Positions 26,244 through 34,252 of a stretch of 64,000 nucleotides of DNA are shown one piece after another. A model generated the notes under the pieces. It worked only from the letters and a program-made list of their open reading frames with translations. It was not told where the DNA came from and ran no database searches. Source of the DNA: an uncultured Latescibacterota bacterium (GTDB lineage: Bacteria > Latescibacterota > UBA2968 > UBA8231); contig OY282352.1 in NCBI GenBank assembly GCA_958295495.1, forward strand, positions 3,474,548 through 3,538,547, read 5' to 3'. Within the stretch, counting starts at the first letter, position 1; every line of letters starts with the position of its first letter. The position numbers and the translations under genes are program-made.

Positions 26244-27607
26244 TATCCATCTCCACCCCACACAATGGCTTCCTGAATCTCATTCATTTTATTGATAGTC
26301 TCGTCGAAACTACGTGCTTCAATCCCCAGTTCTGGGTCTATATTGGCCGACACAAGTGTTTGATATCGCCTTGCTTCCTCTGCTATATAGACCCGGATCT
26401 TTTCAGCGGCTATAAGCTCTTCGCTTTGGTAGCCTTCTTCTTCTGCGATTTGCTTCAGGTAGGGCTTGTCCTGATTCAACATAATCAAGGTATTTAGTTC
26501 CTTGACAATATAATCGCTGTGCGTGGTCACGAAGACCCGGATACCTAGGTTGACCAACCGCGCAAAGAGCCGAGCTATACGACGCTGGTTTTCCGGGTGC
26601 AGGTTTAATTCAGGCTCATCTACCATCAGCAGATCGCCAGGTTCTGCGACGTGACGCAAATAAAAGCCAATGTCCAACAAGGAACGCACCGCGCTGGAAC
26701 TTTCGTCCATTGTCAGCTCTAGTTGTCTGCGTGCGGGCTTGAAGTAAATCGCGTCATTACTTCCTGCGATGTACTCACCGCCGATTATGTCAGCAAAATT
26801 ATTCAGAACTTGAGGATATTTTTCGACAAGAAAGCTGTCTTCTTTGGTAATGGTCTCAAGTCGCCGGATAAAATCTACGTTGTTTTCGACAGGCACGGGA
26901 TAGTCTTGGTAGGACTTAAACAACAATTCCATCGGCTCAAAGTCGCTGCTGTTCGCTCGACTCATTTCTTCCAGCAAGCGGTTTCGAGCAAAATTCAGTT
27001 CTTTGCGAAAAATTGCCGCGCCAGTGCGCTCTGCGCTGGCAATAAAAGATCGGGGGAAAAATTGGTCGAAGAGTAATTCAATAATCCCGTCTGAGATTAC
27101 TTCCTTAATCATTCTAGTGGGCAATAATCTTGTCTTATCCATCAGCAAGGAGATCACCAAGTCCTTTTCTCCTTCATCCTTAGACAGCGAAAGAAGGTCG
27201 ACCTCGGCGGATCGTTTTCTGCGCTCAAAAGTACGGCTCTTTATCGATGATATTGCTTCCGGTTCAAGAGACACTTGAAATGTCGTGCCTTTGAAGTGGC
27301 CCCGTTTCGAGGCAAAGATTCTCGGTAGATGCTGGGTGTATTCTAGACAACTATCTCTAAGGATATTGTCTGTTTTCACGGCATAGGGCTCAATATCAAC
27401 CCGCGTTACACCGTCCCTCAGTAAAACCTTGATAGTTTGATTGGGAATTTCGACTTTCAGTAAGCTTTTCGCGTACTGTAAAAAGCCAAATAGGGCGTAC
27501 GTAGCATAGGTTTTGCCCGTATTATTACCGCCGCAAATAAGGGTCAACTCGCCTAGCTCAAATTCCGCCTCCTCCAAGACACCTAGGTTTTTCACGCTTA
27601 TTTTCAT
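26243..27607 (-). CDS. OLD-like/ABC-type AAA family ATPase
   Basis: A 454-residue ATPase of the AAA_15/AAA_21 kind common in defence islands. Walker A is ICGGNNTGKTYATYAL near residue 30, Walker B is LLMVDEPELNLHPENQRR near residue 325, and an H-loop FVTTHSDYIVKEL follows near residue 360. TMDESSSAVRSLLDIG stands where an ABC signature is expected. The middle region is helical with no TOPRIM or nuclease motif that I can see, so any nuclease activity would have to come from a partner. A good promoter (27629-27657) and an AGAGGTG ribosome site precede it. The gene is visibly AT-richer than its neighbours, implying transfer. A phage-defence role is inferred from family and context. Confidence 0.82.
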   Translation of the reverse strand: MKISVKNLGVLEEAEFELGELTLICGGNNTGKTYATYALFGFLQYAKSLLKVEIPNQTIKVLLRDGVTRVDIEPYAVKTDNILRDSCLEYTQHLPRIFASKRGHFKGTTFQVSLEPEAISSIKSRTFERRKRSAEVDLLSLSKDEGEKDLVISLLMDKTRLLPTRMIKEVISDGIIELLFDQFFPRSFIASAERTGAAIFRKELNFARNRLLEEMSRANSSDFEPMELLFKSYQDYPVPVENNVDFIRRLETITKEDSFLVEKYPQVLNNFADIIGGEYIAGSNDAIYFKPARRQLELTMDESSSAVRSLLDIGFYLRHVAEPGDLLMVDEPELNLHPENQRRIARLFARLVNLGIRVFVTTHSDYIVKELNTLIMLNQDKPYLKQIAEEEGYQSEELIAAEKIRVYIAEEARRYQTLVSANIDPELGIEARSFDETINKMNEIQEAIVWGGDG

Positions 27608-27628
27608 ATCGGCACCTCTATTGTTGCT

Positions 27629-27657
27629 ATGATAATCTGCGATCGCAACGCAGACAA
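27629..27657 (-). promoter_or_regulatory. Sigma-70 promoter of the ATPase/partner pair
   Basis: Read on the minus strand, TTGTCT and TATCAT are separated by exactly 17 bases. Transcription would start near 27622, about 15 bases before the ATPase ATG, just enough to hold the AGAGGTG ribosome site. Confidence 0.6.
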
Positions 27658-27756
27658 CTCGGCGCGGATATTGCTGCTCATCATTCGTCCATCCTATCTG
27701 CGGCCTTCGCGCCCTTTGCCCGCCATTTCAGTAAATACCCTCACTACTACCCTTAC

Positions 27757-28818
27757 TCAAGCATTACTACCCTTATTCTTGAGCAAACGCCAGCGGGCAC
27801 CCGGACCGCGGCCCCTGCAAGCTACATCGCCGGATCTCTTTAGCTCCGCCAAGAGGGTGCGAATCCATTCGCGTCCGACGCCGGGGCAGTCGCGTTCTAG
27901 GTCGCTCAGGCGAAATTCGCCCGGTTGGGCACCAATGGCGGCGAGCACCCGCTCGGACTTGGCACCTCGTGGGGCCTTGATCTGGCCGGCGCGTTCCTCC
28001 AACTCAATGTAAGCGCGACGGATAATCGCGAAGATGAAGTTGAACCAAGGCGTCAGTTCGTGTTTGCCGTCGTGCCAGCGCTGTGAACTGAGCCGGAGGC
28101 ATTCGTAGTAGGACTCCTGGGATTCCTCAATGAGGCGTTCCAAGCTGATGTAGCGACCGACCTCGTAGCCGTGCTGGTAGAGCACCAACAGGGTGAGCAG
28201 CCGGGACACGCGGCCGTTGCCGTCCCGAAAAGGGTGAATGCAAAGGAAATCTAGGACGAGGGCAGCGATGGCGATGAGCGGCGGGATATTCTCCTCGTCG
28301 AGGGTGTGCTGGTAACGCCGGCAAAGTTCTTCTACTGCCGCCGGAGTCTCCGCAGCCTTCACGCAGCGGCACCGAACAACCGGGGCCTGTCCGGGCGGGA
28401 ATTCCACGATGTCGTTATCGACTCGTTTGAACTGTCCGGCGTCGCCGCTGGCGGATTGGCAAAGGGCATGTAGGCGTTGCAGGGTGTCCGGCGTGATGGA
28501 AAGAGCGGCGTAGTCGGAGTGAATCTCGTTCAAGGCGCGGCGATAGTCTTGAACCTCCTGCTCGGAGCGGGCACGAGGTTTCGCTCGGCCGAGCACCAGC
28601 GGGTAAAGACGGGCCGGGGCGACCGTCACTCCCTCAATGCGGTTGGAGGATTCAGTGCTCTGAATGACGGCCGTGTCGCGGAGCGCTTTGAGGGCTTGTG
28701 GCGACTGGCGTATGAATAGCTCCTGTTTTCCCCTCGACTCGGCAATATCGTTGAGCAGCCACACCGTGCTCAGGGGTATTTCGCGGTCGCGTAGGCGGTT
28801 GTTGCGGAAAGAATTCAT
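27757..28818 (-). CDS. Fic family protein (intact adenylyltransferase)
   Basis: A 353-residue Fic enzyme that transfers AMP (or a related group) from a nucleotide to hydroxyl side chains of target proteins. The catalytic motif HPFRDGNGRVSRLL is complete (HPFx[D/E]GNGR). An N-terminal inhibitory motif TESSNRIEG matches [ST]xxxE[GN], making this a self-inhibited class II Fic. N- and C-terminal regions fit the common DUF4172-like Fic layout with a C-terminal winged helix (LSDLERDCPGVGREWIRTLL). The start is uncertain: ATG 28818 is used; a GTG at 28863 would add 15 residues, and neither has a strong ribosome site. It lies between the AAA ATPase pair and a VapBC-type pair. Confidence 0.92.
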   Translation of the reverse strand: MNSFRNNRLRDREIPLSTVWLLNDIAESRGKQELFIRQSPQALKALRDTAVIQSTESSNRIEGVTVAPARLYPLVLGRAKPRARSEQEVQDYRRALNEIHSDYAALSITPDTLQRLHALCQSASGDAGQFKRVDNDIVEFPPGQAPVVRCRCVKAAETPAAVEELCRRYQHTLDEENIPPLIAIAALVLDFLCIHPFRDGNGRVSRLLTLLVLYQHGYEVGRYISLERLIEESQESYYECLRLSSQRWHDGKHELTPWFNFIFAIIRRAYIELEERAGQIKAPRGAKSERVLAAIGAQPGEFRLSDLERDCPGVGREWIRTLLAELKRSGDVACRGRGPGARWRLLKNKGSNA

Positions 28819-28941
28819 GGTTTGAGAAGACTTTAGGTCTGGAGGCGATTCAGCAATCTGCACATAGCTACAGTTGAACTTTTCTCCCTAAGCAAATTGG
28901 CATTCAAGTGCCGTCCGGCATTGACTACTTCATCCGTTCCT

Positions 28942-29406
28942 TTAGCCTCTCGAAGTGGGCGAGTAATCCCCACCGTTCGTCCTTGTCTCTATCTCTGACC
29001 GTTTGAACTGCCAGCGTTTGATATCGTCAAAACAGTCAAAGTCCTTATCAAATGTCGCCAGATGGTCGCCGGATGCCGCAGCTAGGGCAGCCAGATAGCA
29101 GTCCAAGAAGTCGCATTTGGTCGAAGCAAAGCGATGCAAAGCATCGAGCATTTCATCTTGCTTCATACAGCGGATGCCGGCACTAATGATGACCTTGTGC
29201 AGCCATTCTGCAATCTGTTCGCGCTCGGTCTGGTAGAAGGAATCAAGCACCCACACCGCTTCGGCAAGGGCCACTTCGGTTAATATCAGCACACATTTTC
29301 CATCGCAAGCGTCCGAAAATAGGGCCCGAGCGGCCGGGGAGTGCTGAGCATCGTCGCCGCGCAGAAAACGGAGGAGGACATTGGTGTCTAAAAGATACTT
29401 GAGCAT
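28942..29406 (-). CDS. vapC: VapC-type PIN domain toxin
   Basis: A 154-residue PIN-domain ribonuclease. Acidic residues of the active site appear in order: LLDTNVLLRFL (Asp 7), LTEVALAEAVWVL (Glu about 44), CDFLDCYLAAL (Asp about 100) and ATFDKDFDCF (Asp about 119). VapC toxins cleave tRNA or rRNA and are held inactive by a partner antitoxin. Its start lies inside the end of the upstream AbrB-type gene (19-base overlap), the usual antitoxin-first order with coupled translation. The last 15 residues are polar and not part of the PIN fold. Confidence 0.9.
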   Translation of the reverse strand: MLKYLLDTNVLLRFLRGDDAQHSPAARALFSDACDGKCVLILTEVALAEAVWVLDSFYQTEREQIAEWLHKVIISAGIRCMKQDEMLDALHRFASTKCDFLDCYLAALAAASGDHLATFDKDFDCFDDIKRWQFKRSEIETRTNGGDYSPTSRG

Positions 29407-29645
29407 TCGTATCTTGCCGATCTTGCTTGGCGTACTGCCTCTCGTTCCTTGGATTTGGACGCAGATGGCTTGTCGTTTGCAAGACAGCCATACAGATCCT
29501 TGAGCGTTTCGGGCTGGGGTTTCACCAAAACGGCACCGTCAACCAACTCATAGAGGAGTAGCTGCCGAGGCTTGAGGTGGAGTGCTTTGCGGACTTCGGC
29601 CGGGATGGTGGTTTGCCATTTATCGGTTAAAGTTGACTTGATCAC
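29388..29645 (-). CDS. vapB: AbrB/MazE-type antitoxin (VapB-like)
   Basis: An 85-residue protein with an N-terminal swapped-hairpin DNA-binding domain: STLTDKWQTTIPAEVRKAL followed by LLLYELVDGAVLV. The C-terminal half is charged (SASKSKEREAVRQARSARY) and should wrap the toxin. Start is GTG with AAAAGGA about 9 bases upstream; a promoter lies at 29689-29717. It is expected to neutralise the PIN toxin encoded immediately downstream and to repress its own operon. Confidence 0.9.
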   Translation of the reverse strand: MIKSTLTDKWQTTIPAEVRKALHLKPRQLLLYELVDGAVLVKPQPETLKDLYGCLANDKPSASKSKEREAVRQARSARYECSSIF

Positions 29646-29688
29646 TGGTCCATTTCCTTTTCATTGTTTTTCCGAATTCATTGTGTTG

Positions 29689-29717
29689 AGTATAACAATG
29701 CAAATCCAGTCCCGCAA
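29689..29717 (-). promoter_or_regulatory. Sigma-70 promoter of the toxin-antitoxin pair
   Basis: On the minus strand TTGCGG and TATACT are 17 bases apart. Transcription would start near 29682, giving a leader of about 37 bases before the antitoxin GTG. No obvious operator palindrome was seen at the -10. Confidence 0.55.
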
Positions 29718-29758
29718 GCATCGCGTCCCAACGGCGTCGAGCAAGATGGGCAACTTTC

Positions 29759-29939
29759 AACCCTTTCCAGCCATTACTCCCTCGATGCGGGCAGCCGGTC
29801 TTGGTCAAATACAGAATCCCATCCAGCATCTGCCGTGGCTCCCGCCGCGGACGCCCCTAGGCACCGGCAGCAACGGTTGGATCAGACGACATTGTGCATC
29901 GGTCAAATCGGTCGCATATTCTGCTCGGGACGTACTCAT
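29759..29939 (-). pseudogene. Remnant of an IS5-type transposase N-terminus
   Basis: On the minus strand an ATG opens a frame reading EYATDLTDAQCRLIQPLLPV, the typical first helix of IS5-type transposases (DLTDAQW...PLLP, with Trp changed to Cys). After RGGSHG the homology moves to another frame, QMLDGILYLTKTGCPHRG, which is the next conserved block (xxNAILYLLRTGCxWR). It then ends in unrelated sequence. One frameshift and loss of the catalytic part make this a dead fragment, left at the edge of the Fic/VapBC island. No terminal inverted repeats were identified. Confidence 0.75.
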
Positions 29940-30043
29940 CAATAAGCCTTTCTGTCAGGGGGAGTGGGGACTCCTGAAGGGGGCTCTTACCGAGTTTTAT
30001 TATGCAGTCGGAAATAAAACGGCTTCTGAGAGGGAGTTCGTCA

Positions 30044-30424
30044 ATGAGTAGAGCCTTGTGGCTGCTTTTTTATGTGCTGCTGATCTTAGGCATCCTGCAC
30101 TGCAACAAAGATCATAGCTTGCCGTCCAAGTTTCACGAGAGTCGGATTGGCATCCCCCAAGACTTGGCGGCATCCTTTGAAGGTGACGATGTAATTCTGG
30201 GATGGAGCATGAGCGACACTGCGGCCGTCTTTTACTATATAGTCACGGTAACTGAAGGCACGTCGGGGGTGGAGCGCCAATACACTACTCCGCGGGACAG
30301 GCAGTCCTATACGGTTGAATTTGCTTGGGTCGATTCTTTCTATACCTTCCAAGTCCAAGCCGTGGATAAAACCAACTTCGTCGGGCAAAAGTCGAATGTG
30401 GACACCGTATTTATTTCCCAGTAA
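30044..30424 (+). CDS. Lipoprotein with fibronectin type III-like domain
   Basis: A 126-residue exported lipoprotein. The signal MSRALWLLFYVLLILGILHC ends in a usable lipobox. The mature part is a single beta domain beginning GIPQDLAASFEGDDVILGW and ending TFQVQAVDKTNFVGQKSN, the A-B and F-G strand pattern of a fibronectin type III fold. The start was set at the ATG with GAGGGAG upstream; the frame is open 14 codons before. It precedes the DUF4159 gene by 51 bases on the same strand and probably shares its transcript. Role unknown; domains of this kind bind proteins or sugars. Confidence 0.75.
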   Translation: MSRALWLLFYVLLILGILHCNKDHSLPSKFHESRIGIPQDLAASFEGDDVILGWSMSDTAAVFYYIVTVTEGTSGVERQYTTPRDRQSYTVEFAWVDSFYTFQVQAVDKTNFVGQKSNVDTVFISQ

Positions 30425-30475
30425 TAGCGCGATGACGGAAATGGATATATAGGCTTTAACAGCTAACGTACTCCT

Positions 30476-31756
30476 ATGTCGGAATTCACTTCGGACCGAA
30501 TACAGGCGCGAAAATCCACTCCAGATCGTTTTAGGGCTCCATCGGATGCGATAGCTCTAAGGAGACTCTATCGAGATAATCGCAGGATATCCTACGCTGC
30601 GTATGCTCTAGCGTTGCTCATAATGGCTTCCGCCTTCGCCTCGCTAATGGGAATCAAAGAAGAAAAGCCCGTGCCCAAGCCCCTAGCAATGGAGTTCATG
30701 ATTCGCAAGCCGATGGCCAAGAAACCCTTCCGCATGAGGAAAACCTTGGTCCAAAAGAGGGTGATGACCCGCAAGCTAGCGGCCTCGAAGCCGAAACTGA
30801 CCCGTACGCCCCCGCGTCCGCTGCGGCGGATAGATGTATTGGGCAATGTAGCTGTCTTCGATCGCGGAATCGATGCGGGGACCAGCGTGGGTACCGGCAT
30901 TATCACGCCGCAAATGCCCTCAATGCAGATCAAGAGTTCAAAGGATCCGGAGAAGCGGATCAGTATGCAGGAGGAGTTTCTCGATCTGAACGCGCTCGAT
31001 ACAGGTAAGTATCGGGGCATGGTAATCCAAGATCCAAATGATCGGAGAAATATCAAGGGCTTCGTCTATCTAGCGCTGGCTTGGGCCAACGACCTCCAAC
31101 CTGACGCTCCCCGCTCGGTTTCCAGGCTGGCAGATGGCATCAACTCTTATACCGGTATCCAAGCCAAGGTGGCGGACCACATGTTCTTGGACTCCCCCGA
31201 ACTGTTCAAGACGCCTTTTGTATATATCACGGACGAGGATGGTTTTGAACTGACGGATAAAGAAATCGAAAATCTGGGATGGTACATGCGAAACGGAGGA
31301 TTTGTTTTTGCCGACAATGACCGGCCGGATCTCAATTTTGGACCGGCGGAAGCTTCGTTAAGAAAGATGTTCAGCTTGGCTTTGGGCAAAGATGGCAAGC
31401 TGCAGCGCATTCCCAACAGTCATCCGATTTACCACAGTTATTTCGACCTAGATGGGCCTCCGGTCGGGGGAGAATACCTGAGTGTCAGGGGTAACCCCGA
31501 CGTTTTCTACTACAACTCGGCCGAGCAGACAGATGTTTACTATCAGCCCGACCAAGCACAGTTCCTCGAAGGAGTTTTCTTGAATGGGCGCTTGGTGGCG
31601 GTTTACTCAGATATGGGCTATGGGAGTATATGGCAGGATGAATTCGAGAATGAGCCTCAACTAAGGATGGGGGTCAATCTGGTGGTTTTCGCCCTCACCC
31701 AAGAGGGCTCTATCGCGCAGCAGCAGATTGATTTCTACACTGAACTTACCGAGTAA
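30476..31756 (+). CDS. DUF4159 domain protein with single membrane anchor
   Basis: A 426-residue protein with one transmembrane segment (YAAYALALLIMASAFASLMG, residues about 42-61). A Lys/Arg/Pro-rich TonB-like linker follows (KPVPKPLAMEFMIRKPMAKK), and a C-terminal DUF4159 domain (about residues 190-420) carries FKTPFVYITDEDGFELTDKE and LGWYMRNGGFVFADN. DUF4159 proteins often sit in MoxR/BatA-type operons of unknown function; none of those partners is nearby. The linker suggests that it spans the periplasm like TonB. Neighbours are the FnIII lipoprotein and, on the other strand, a transglutaminase-like gene. Confidence 0.85.
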   Translation: MSEFTSDRIQARKSTPDRFRAPSDAIALRRLYRDNRRISYAAYALALLIMASAFASLMGIKEEKPVPKPLAMEFMIRKPMAKKPFRMRKTLVQKRVMTRKLAASKPKLTRTPPRPLRRIDVLGNVAVFDRGIDAGTSVGTGIITPQMPSMQIKSSKDPEKRISMQEEFLDLNALDTGKYRGMVIQDPNDRRNIKGFVYLALAWANDLQPDAPRSVSRLADGINSYTGIQAKVADHMFLDSPELFKTPFVYITDEDGFELTDKEIENLGWYMRNGGFVFADNDRPDLNFGPAEASLRKMFSLALGKDGKLQRIPNSHPIYHSYFDLDGPPVGGEYLSVRGNPDVFYYNSAEQTDVYYQPDQAQFLEGVFLNGRLVAVYSDMGYGSIWQDEFENEPQLRMGVNLVVFALTQEGSIAQQQIDFYTELTE

Positions 31757-31873
31757 ATTTCTATATTTGATCGGCGGTCTGCTGACCTACGTTCTCTTCA
31801 ATCATTGATCGTCAGCTTCCTGAGTGAGCAAGCTGAAGGGCTGATTCATTTATTGACCTACGCTTGTAGCCAA
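31757..31873. other. Convergent spacer with small hairpin
   Basis: 117 bases separate the converging DUF4159 and transglutaminase-like genes. A 6-bp stem (CAGCTT/AAGCTG) sits at about 31812-31833 without a convincing T-run on either strand, so it is only a weak terminator candidate. Confidence 0.3.
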
Positions 31874-34000
31874 TCAAGTGTTCATCACTACCGTCGCTTG
31901 GCTCTCCGGGCCGCAAACCCCCGCGCTGTTGCGCACCTTGAGCCGCAGTTGGTTCAGGCCTTCGTGCAGTCTCCACTCCAGCGCGGGGTCTGTTTGTTCG
32001 CTCCATTCGGCTCTGTCGATCTGTACCAGAAATGCGTCAAAGCAGGGCGTCTCGGTATCCACATCCACGCGCAGGACATCCGGCTCGGCGGTTTCGCTTA
32101 AGAAGAGTTCGGTCTGGTTGAGCGGAGGACTGAAATCCTGCCAGCGCTTGGTGTGTTGGTGGTACTCGCGTTTGCGGGGGAACATATCGCTGTAGAAACA
32201 ATAGAAGAGATCGCTTCCCCAGTTGCTGGAGAGGCGCCACGGTAGCGGCCAAGGCCGGCTGGCAAAATCGTTGCGCCGCACTAGTTGCAAGTGTCCTTTG
32301 AGCATCAAGTGCTCCGGCCCTCCACTTAGGTCGTCAATCGGAAAAGCACTGTCGCCTTGGCGGTAGGCAACGCGAGCGGCACGGAGCATTTCGAGGTCCG
32401 GCAGGTGCCACTGGATGGGATATTCCCAAGTCGCCGGTCCCGGCATGATTTCGGCCAAGCGCTCGCTGATTTCCACTAGACTTAGGGGAATGCCCGTGTC
32501 GGGGTCGTAAATGTAGTAATCGCGCGTCGCATCCAAGAATATCCACTTGTCGAACTCGTTGGACCATACTTCGGCCACCTCGTGCCCGTAGGTGTGCTTA
32601 GTGGAGATATTGACCCAGCGGGCCGGAAAGCCCATGGCCAGACAGGCGGCAATTAGGGTCAGGTTGCAGTAGAGGCAGTGGCCATCGCGCCGGCGATTCT
32701 GGTAGGCGCCTAGCAGGCGAGGGCGTCCACTCGCATCCCTATCGAGTCGAGGCAGATCAAAGTAATTCCATTGGTAGGCGTCTAGGCGACCGAGCGGTAC
32801 TTTGTAGGCCCACTGCATGAGTTGCAGTTGGGCTTCAAACTCAGTCGCTGCGTCTGAGACCACCGCGTCTAGTTCAAAGCGGTGGCGCAGTTCGTTCAAG
32901 CAGGCGAAATTTTCGTGGACGTAGGGTAGGGATGGGCGAATGACGCGACCGTTGCGGAATTGGAGAAGGCGATAAGAGCTATTGGAGCGGCGCTTGTACT
33001 CGCGGTACTTCGCTTCCACGGAAATGCCTTTGAACATCGGCGTCACCAGCGGATTGTGGGCGTGCATGACAATCTTGAACTGCAGGTAGCCTCCAGCGGG
33101 AGAGTACCATGTCTTGGAGAAATTTGCTACGGGCTCGAAGGGGGACCATGAAGCGGCTGTAGGCACTGGATTATCGCCCAGACGTGCCTCTATTTCTACC
33201 TCGCTTCCCTCGGGCATGTCCACCTCCCATCCTACCCGGCACTCTTCCACGCTGAGCGATCTCTTGATTCTTTTTGTATCCCCTCCGGCAGCCAAGTCGA
33301 TCACCGACGAGACAAAGGTGCCCTGCGGTACGCTGCGATCTAGACTGAGACGGATGGTGTACTCCCCGTCGATTTCATCTTTCCAGCCGAGGTGCTCAAA
33401 ATCCCAAGTATGGCCTCCGTCTCGGCTCTTGGCACTGCGGTTGGGGTGGCAGAGCTGCGTTTCAGAGCCACGCTTATATTCTTCATCGGCGGCCACCATG
33501 ATTTCCCAACTGGTCTCCTCCGATTCGGCCCACAGGACGAACTTGTTGGCCCCCTGCCGCAGGGCCCCCACCGGCACGGCTACCACGAACCAGTTGTCGA
33601 AGTGCGAGCCTCCCCAGTCGTTGGTGTAGTAGTGGCGAGCACAGGGGTGGGCTATCTTGCTCGGAGGTCGGATCAAGTAGTGACCATTGACGGAAATGTG
33701 GAGTGGATGGTCATTGTCGTCCATTTCCCGTCCGTTGAAGATCAGGTAGGCGGCTAGGGCGCGAGGATCATCCAAGACCAGATCTTTGCGGACCATCACC
33801 CCTGATCGCAATTTCTCGAACCACGACCGGTCCTCAGCGCCTTGGGGGCAGCCGATGGCCGGCGCATCGTCTTCGACGAGGAGCATATCATCGAGGACAA
33901 TAGCCTTTTTCAACTCGCAGTACTGGAGTTGGTCAAACTGGCCTCGCGCCTCGAGCGCGGCGGCTTCGAGCGCAAAATGGAGATTTCTGTCTAGCGGCAT
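31874..34000 (-). CDS. Transglutaminase-like domain protein
   Basis: A 708-residue protein with a papain-like transglutaminase core near residues 425-500. The triad fits the order Cys (RRDGHCLYCNLTLIAACLAM), His (KHTYGHEVAEVWSN) and Asp (WIFLDATRDYYIY). The first 350 residues are beta-rich, with a Trp-containing carbohydrate-module-like stretch (GGSHFDNWFVVAVPVGAL), and the last 130 form another beta domain. No signal peptide is visible, which is odd for such a layout. The start was placed at the ATG with GAGGAG 9 bases upstream instead of 11 codons earlier. It is the only minus-strand gene in the 30-48 kb block. It may cut or cross-link proteins; the substrate is unknown. Confidence 0.8.
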   Translation of the reverse strand: MPLDRNLHFALEAAALEARGQFDQLQYCELKKAIVLDDMLLVEDDAPAIGCPQGAEDRSWFEKLRSGVMVRKDLVLDDPRALAAYLIFNGREMDDNDHPLHISVNGHYLIRPPSKIAHPCARHYYTNDWGGSHFDNWFVVAVPVGALRQGANKFVLWAESEETSWEIMVAADEEYKRGSETQLCHPNRSAKSRDGGHTWDFEHLGWKDEIDGEYTIRLSLDRSVPQGTFVSSVIDLAAGGDTKRIKRSLSVEECRVGWEVDMPEGSEVEIEARLGDNPVPTAASWSPFEPVANFSKTWYSPAGGYLQFKIVMHAHNPLVTPMFKGISVEAKYREYKRRSNSSYRLLQFRNGRVIRPSLPYVHENFACLNELRHRFELDAVVSDAATEFEAQLQLMQWAYKVPLGRLDAYQWNYFDLPRLDRDASGRPRLLGAYQNRRRDGHCLYCNLTLIAACLAMGFPARWVNISTKHTYGHEVAEVWSNEFDKWIFLDATRDYYIYDPDTGIPLSLVEISERLAEIMPGPATWEYPIQWHLPDLEMLRAARVAYRQGDSAFPIDDLSGGPEHLMLKGHLQLVRRNDFASRPWPLPWRLSSNWGSDLFYCFYSDMFPRKREYHQHTKRWQDFSPPLNQTELFLSETAEPDVLRVDVDTETPCFDAFLVQIDRAEWSEQTDPALEWRLHEGLNQLRLKVRNSAGVCGPESQATVVMNT

Positions 34001-34087
34001 ATTTGCACACTCCTCGGACTCGACTTTGGCCATCTAGGCGGCTTTAGGACACCCCAATTCTAATCTGAATTATGCACAAAAAATAGT

Positions 34088-34115
34088 TTGCTGAGCCAAG
34101 TTGTTGCATTATAAT
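34088..34115 (+). promoter_or_regulatory. Sigma-70 promoter for the 34-48 kb operon
   Basis: TTGCTG (34088-34093) and a perfect TATAAT (34110-34115) are 16 bases apart. The predicted start near 34122 leaves a leader of about 130 bases before the DUF4340 gene. The leader was searched by eye; it has no clear terminator or known riboswitch. This is the only strong promoter I see ahead of the nine-gene run. Confidence 0.65.
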
Positions 34116-34252
34116 AAGAACGCCTCAGATCAGCCACTAGTGTTTCCCCAAGCACCTCTGCTCCAATCAGTAGTTCGGATACTCTAAACACTGACAGGGC
34201 AGTGTGAACAGCGACAACAAGACAAAGATAAACTCGTAACGCAAGAGCGGTA

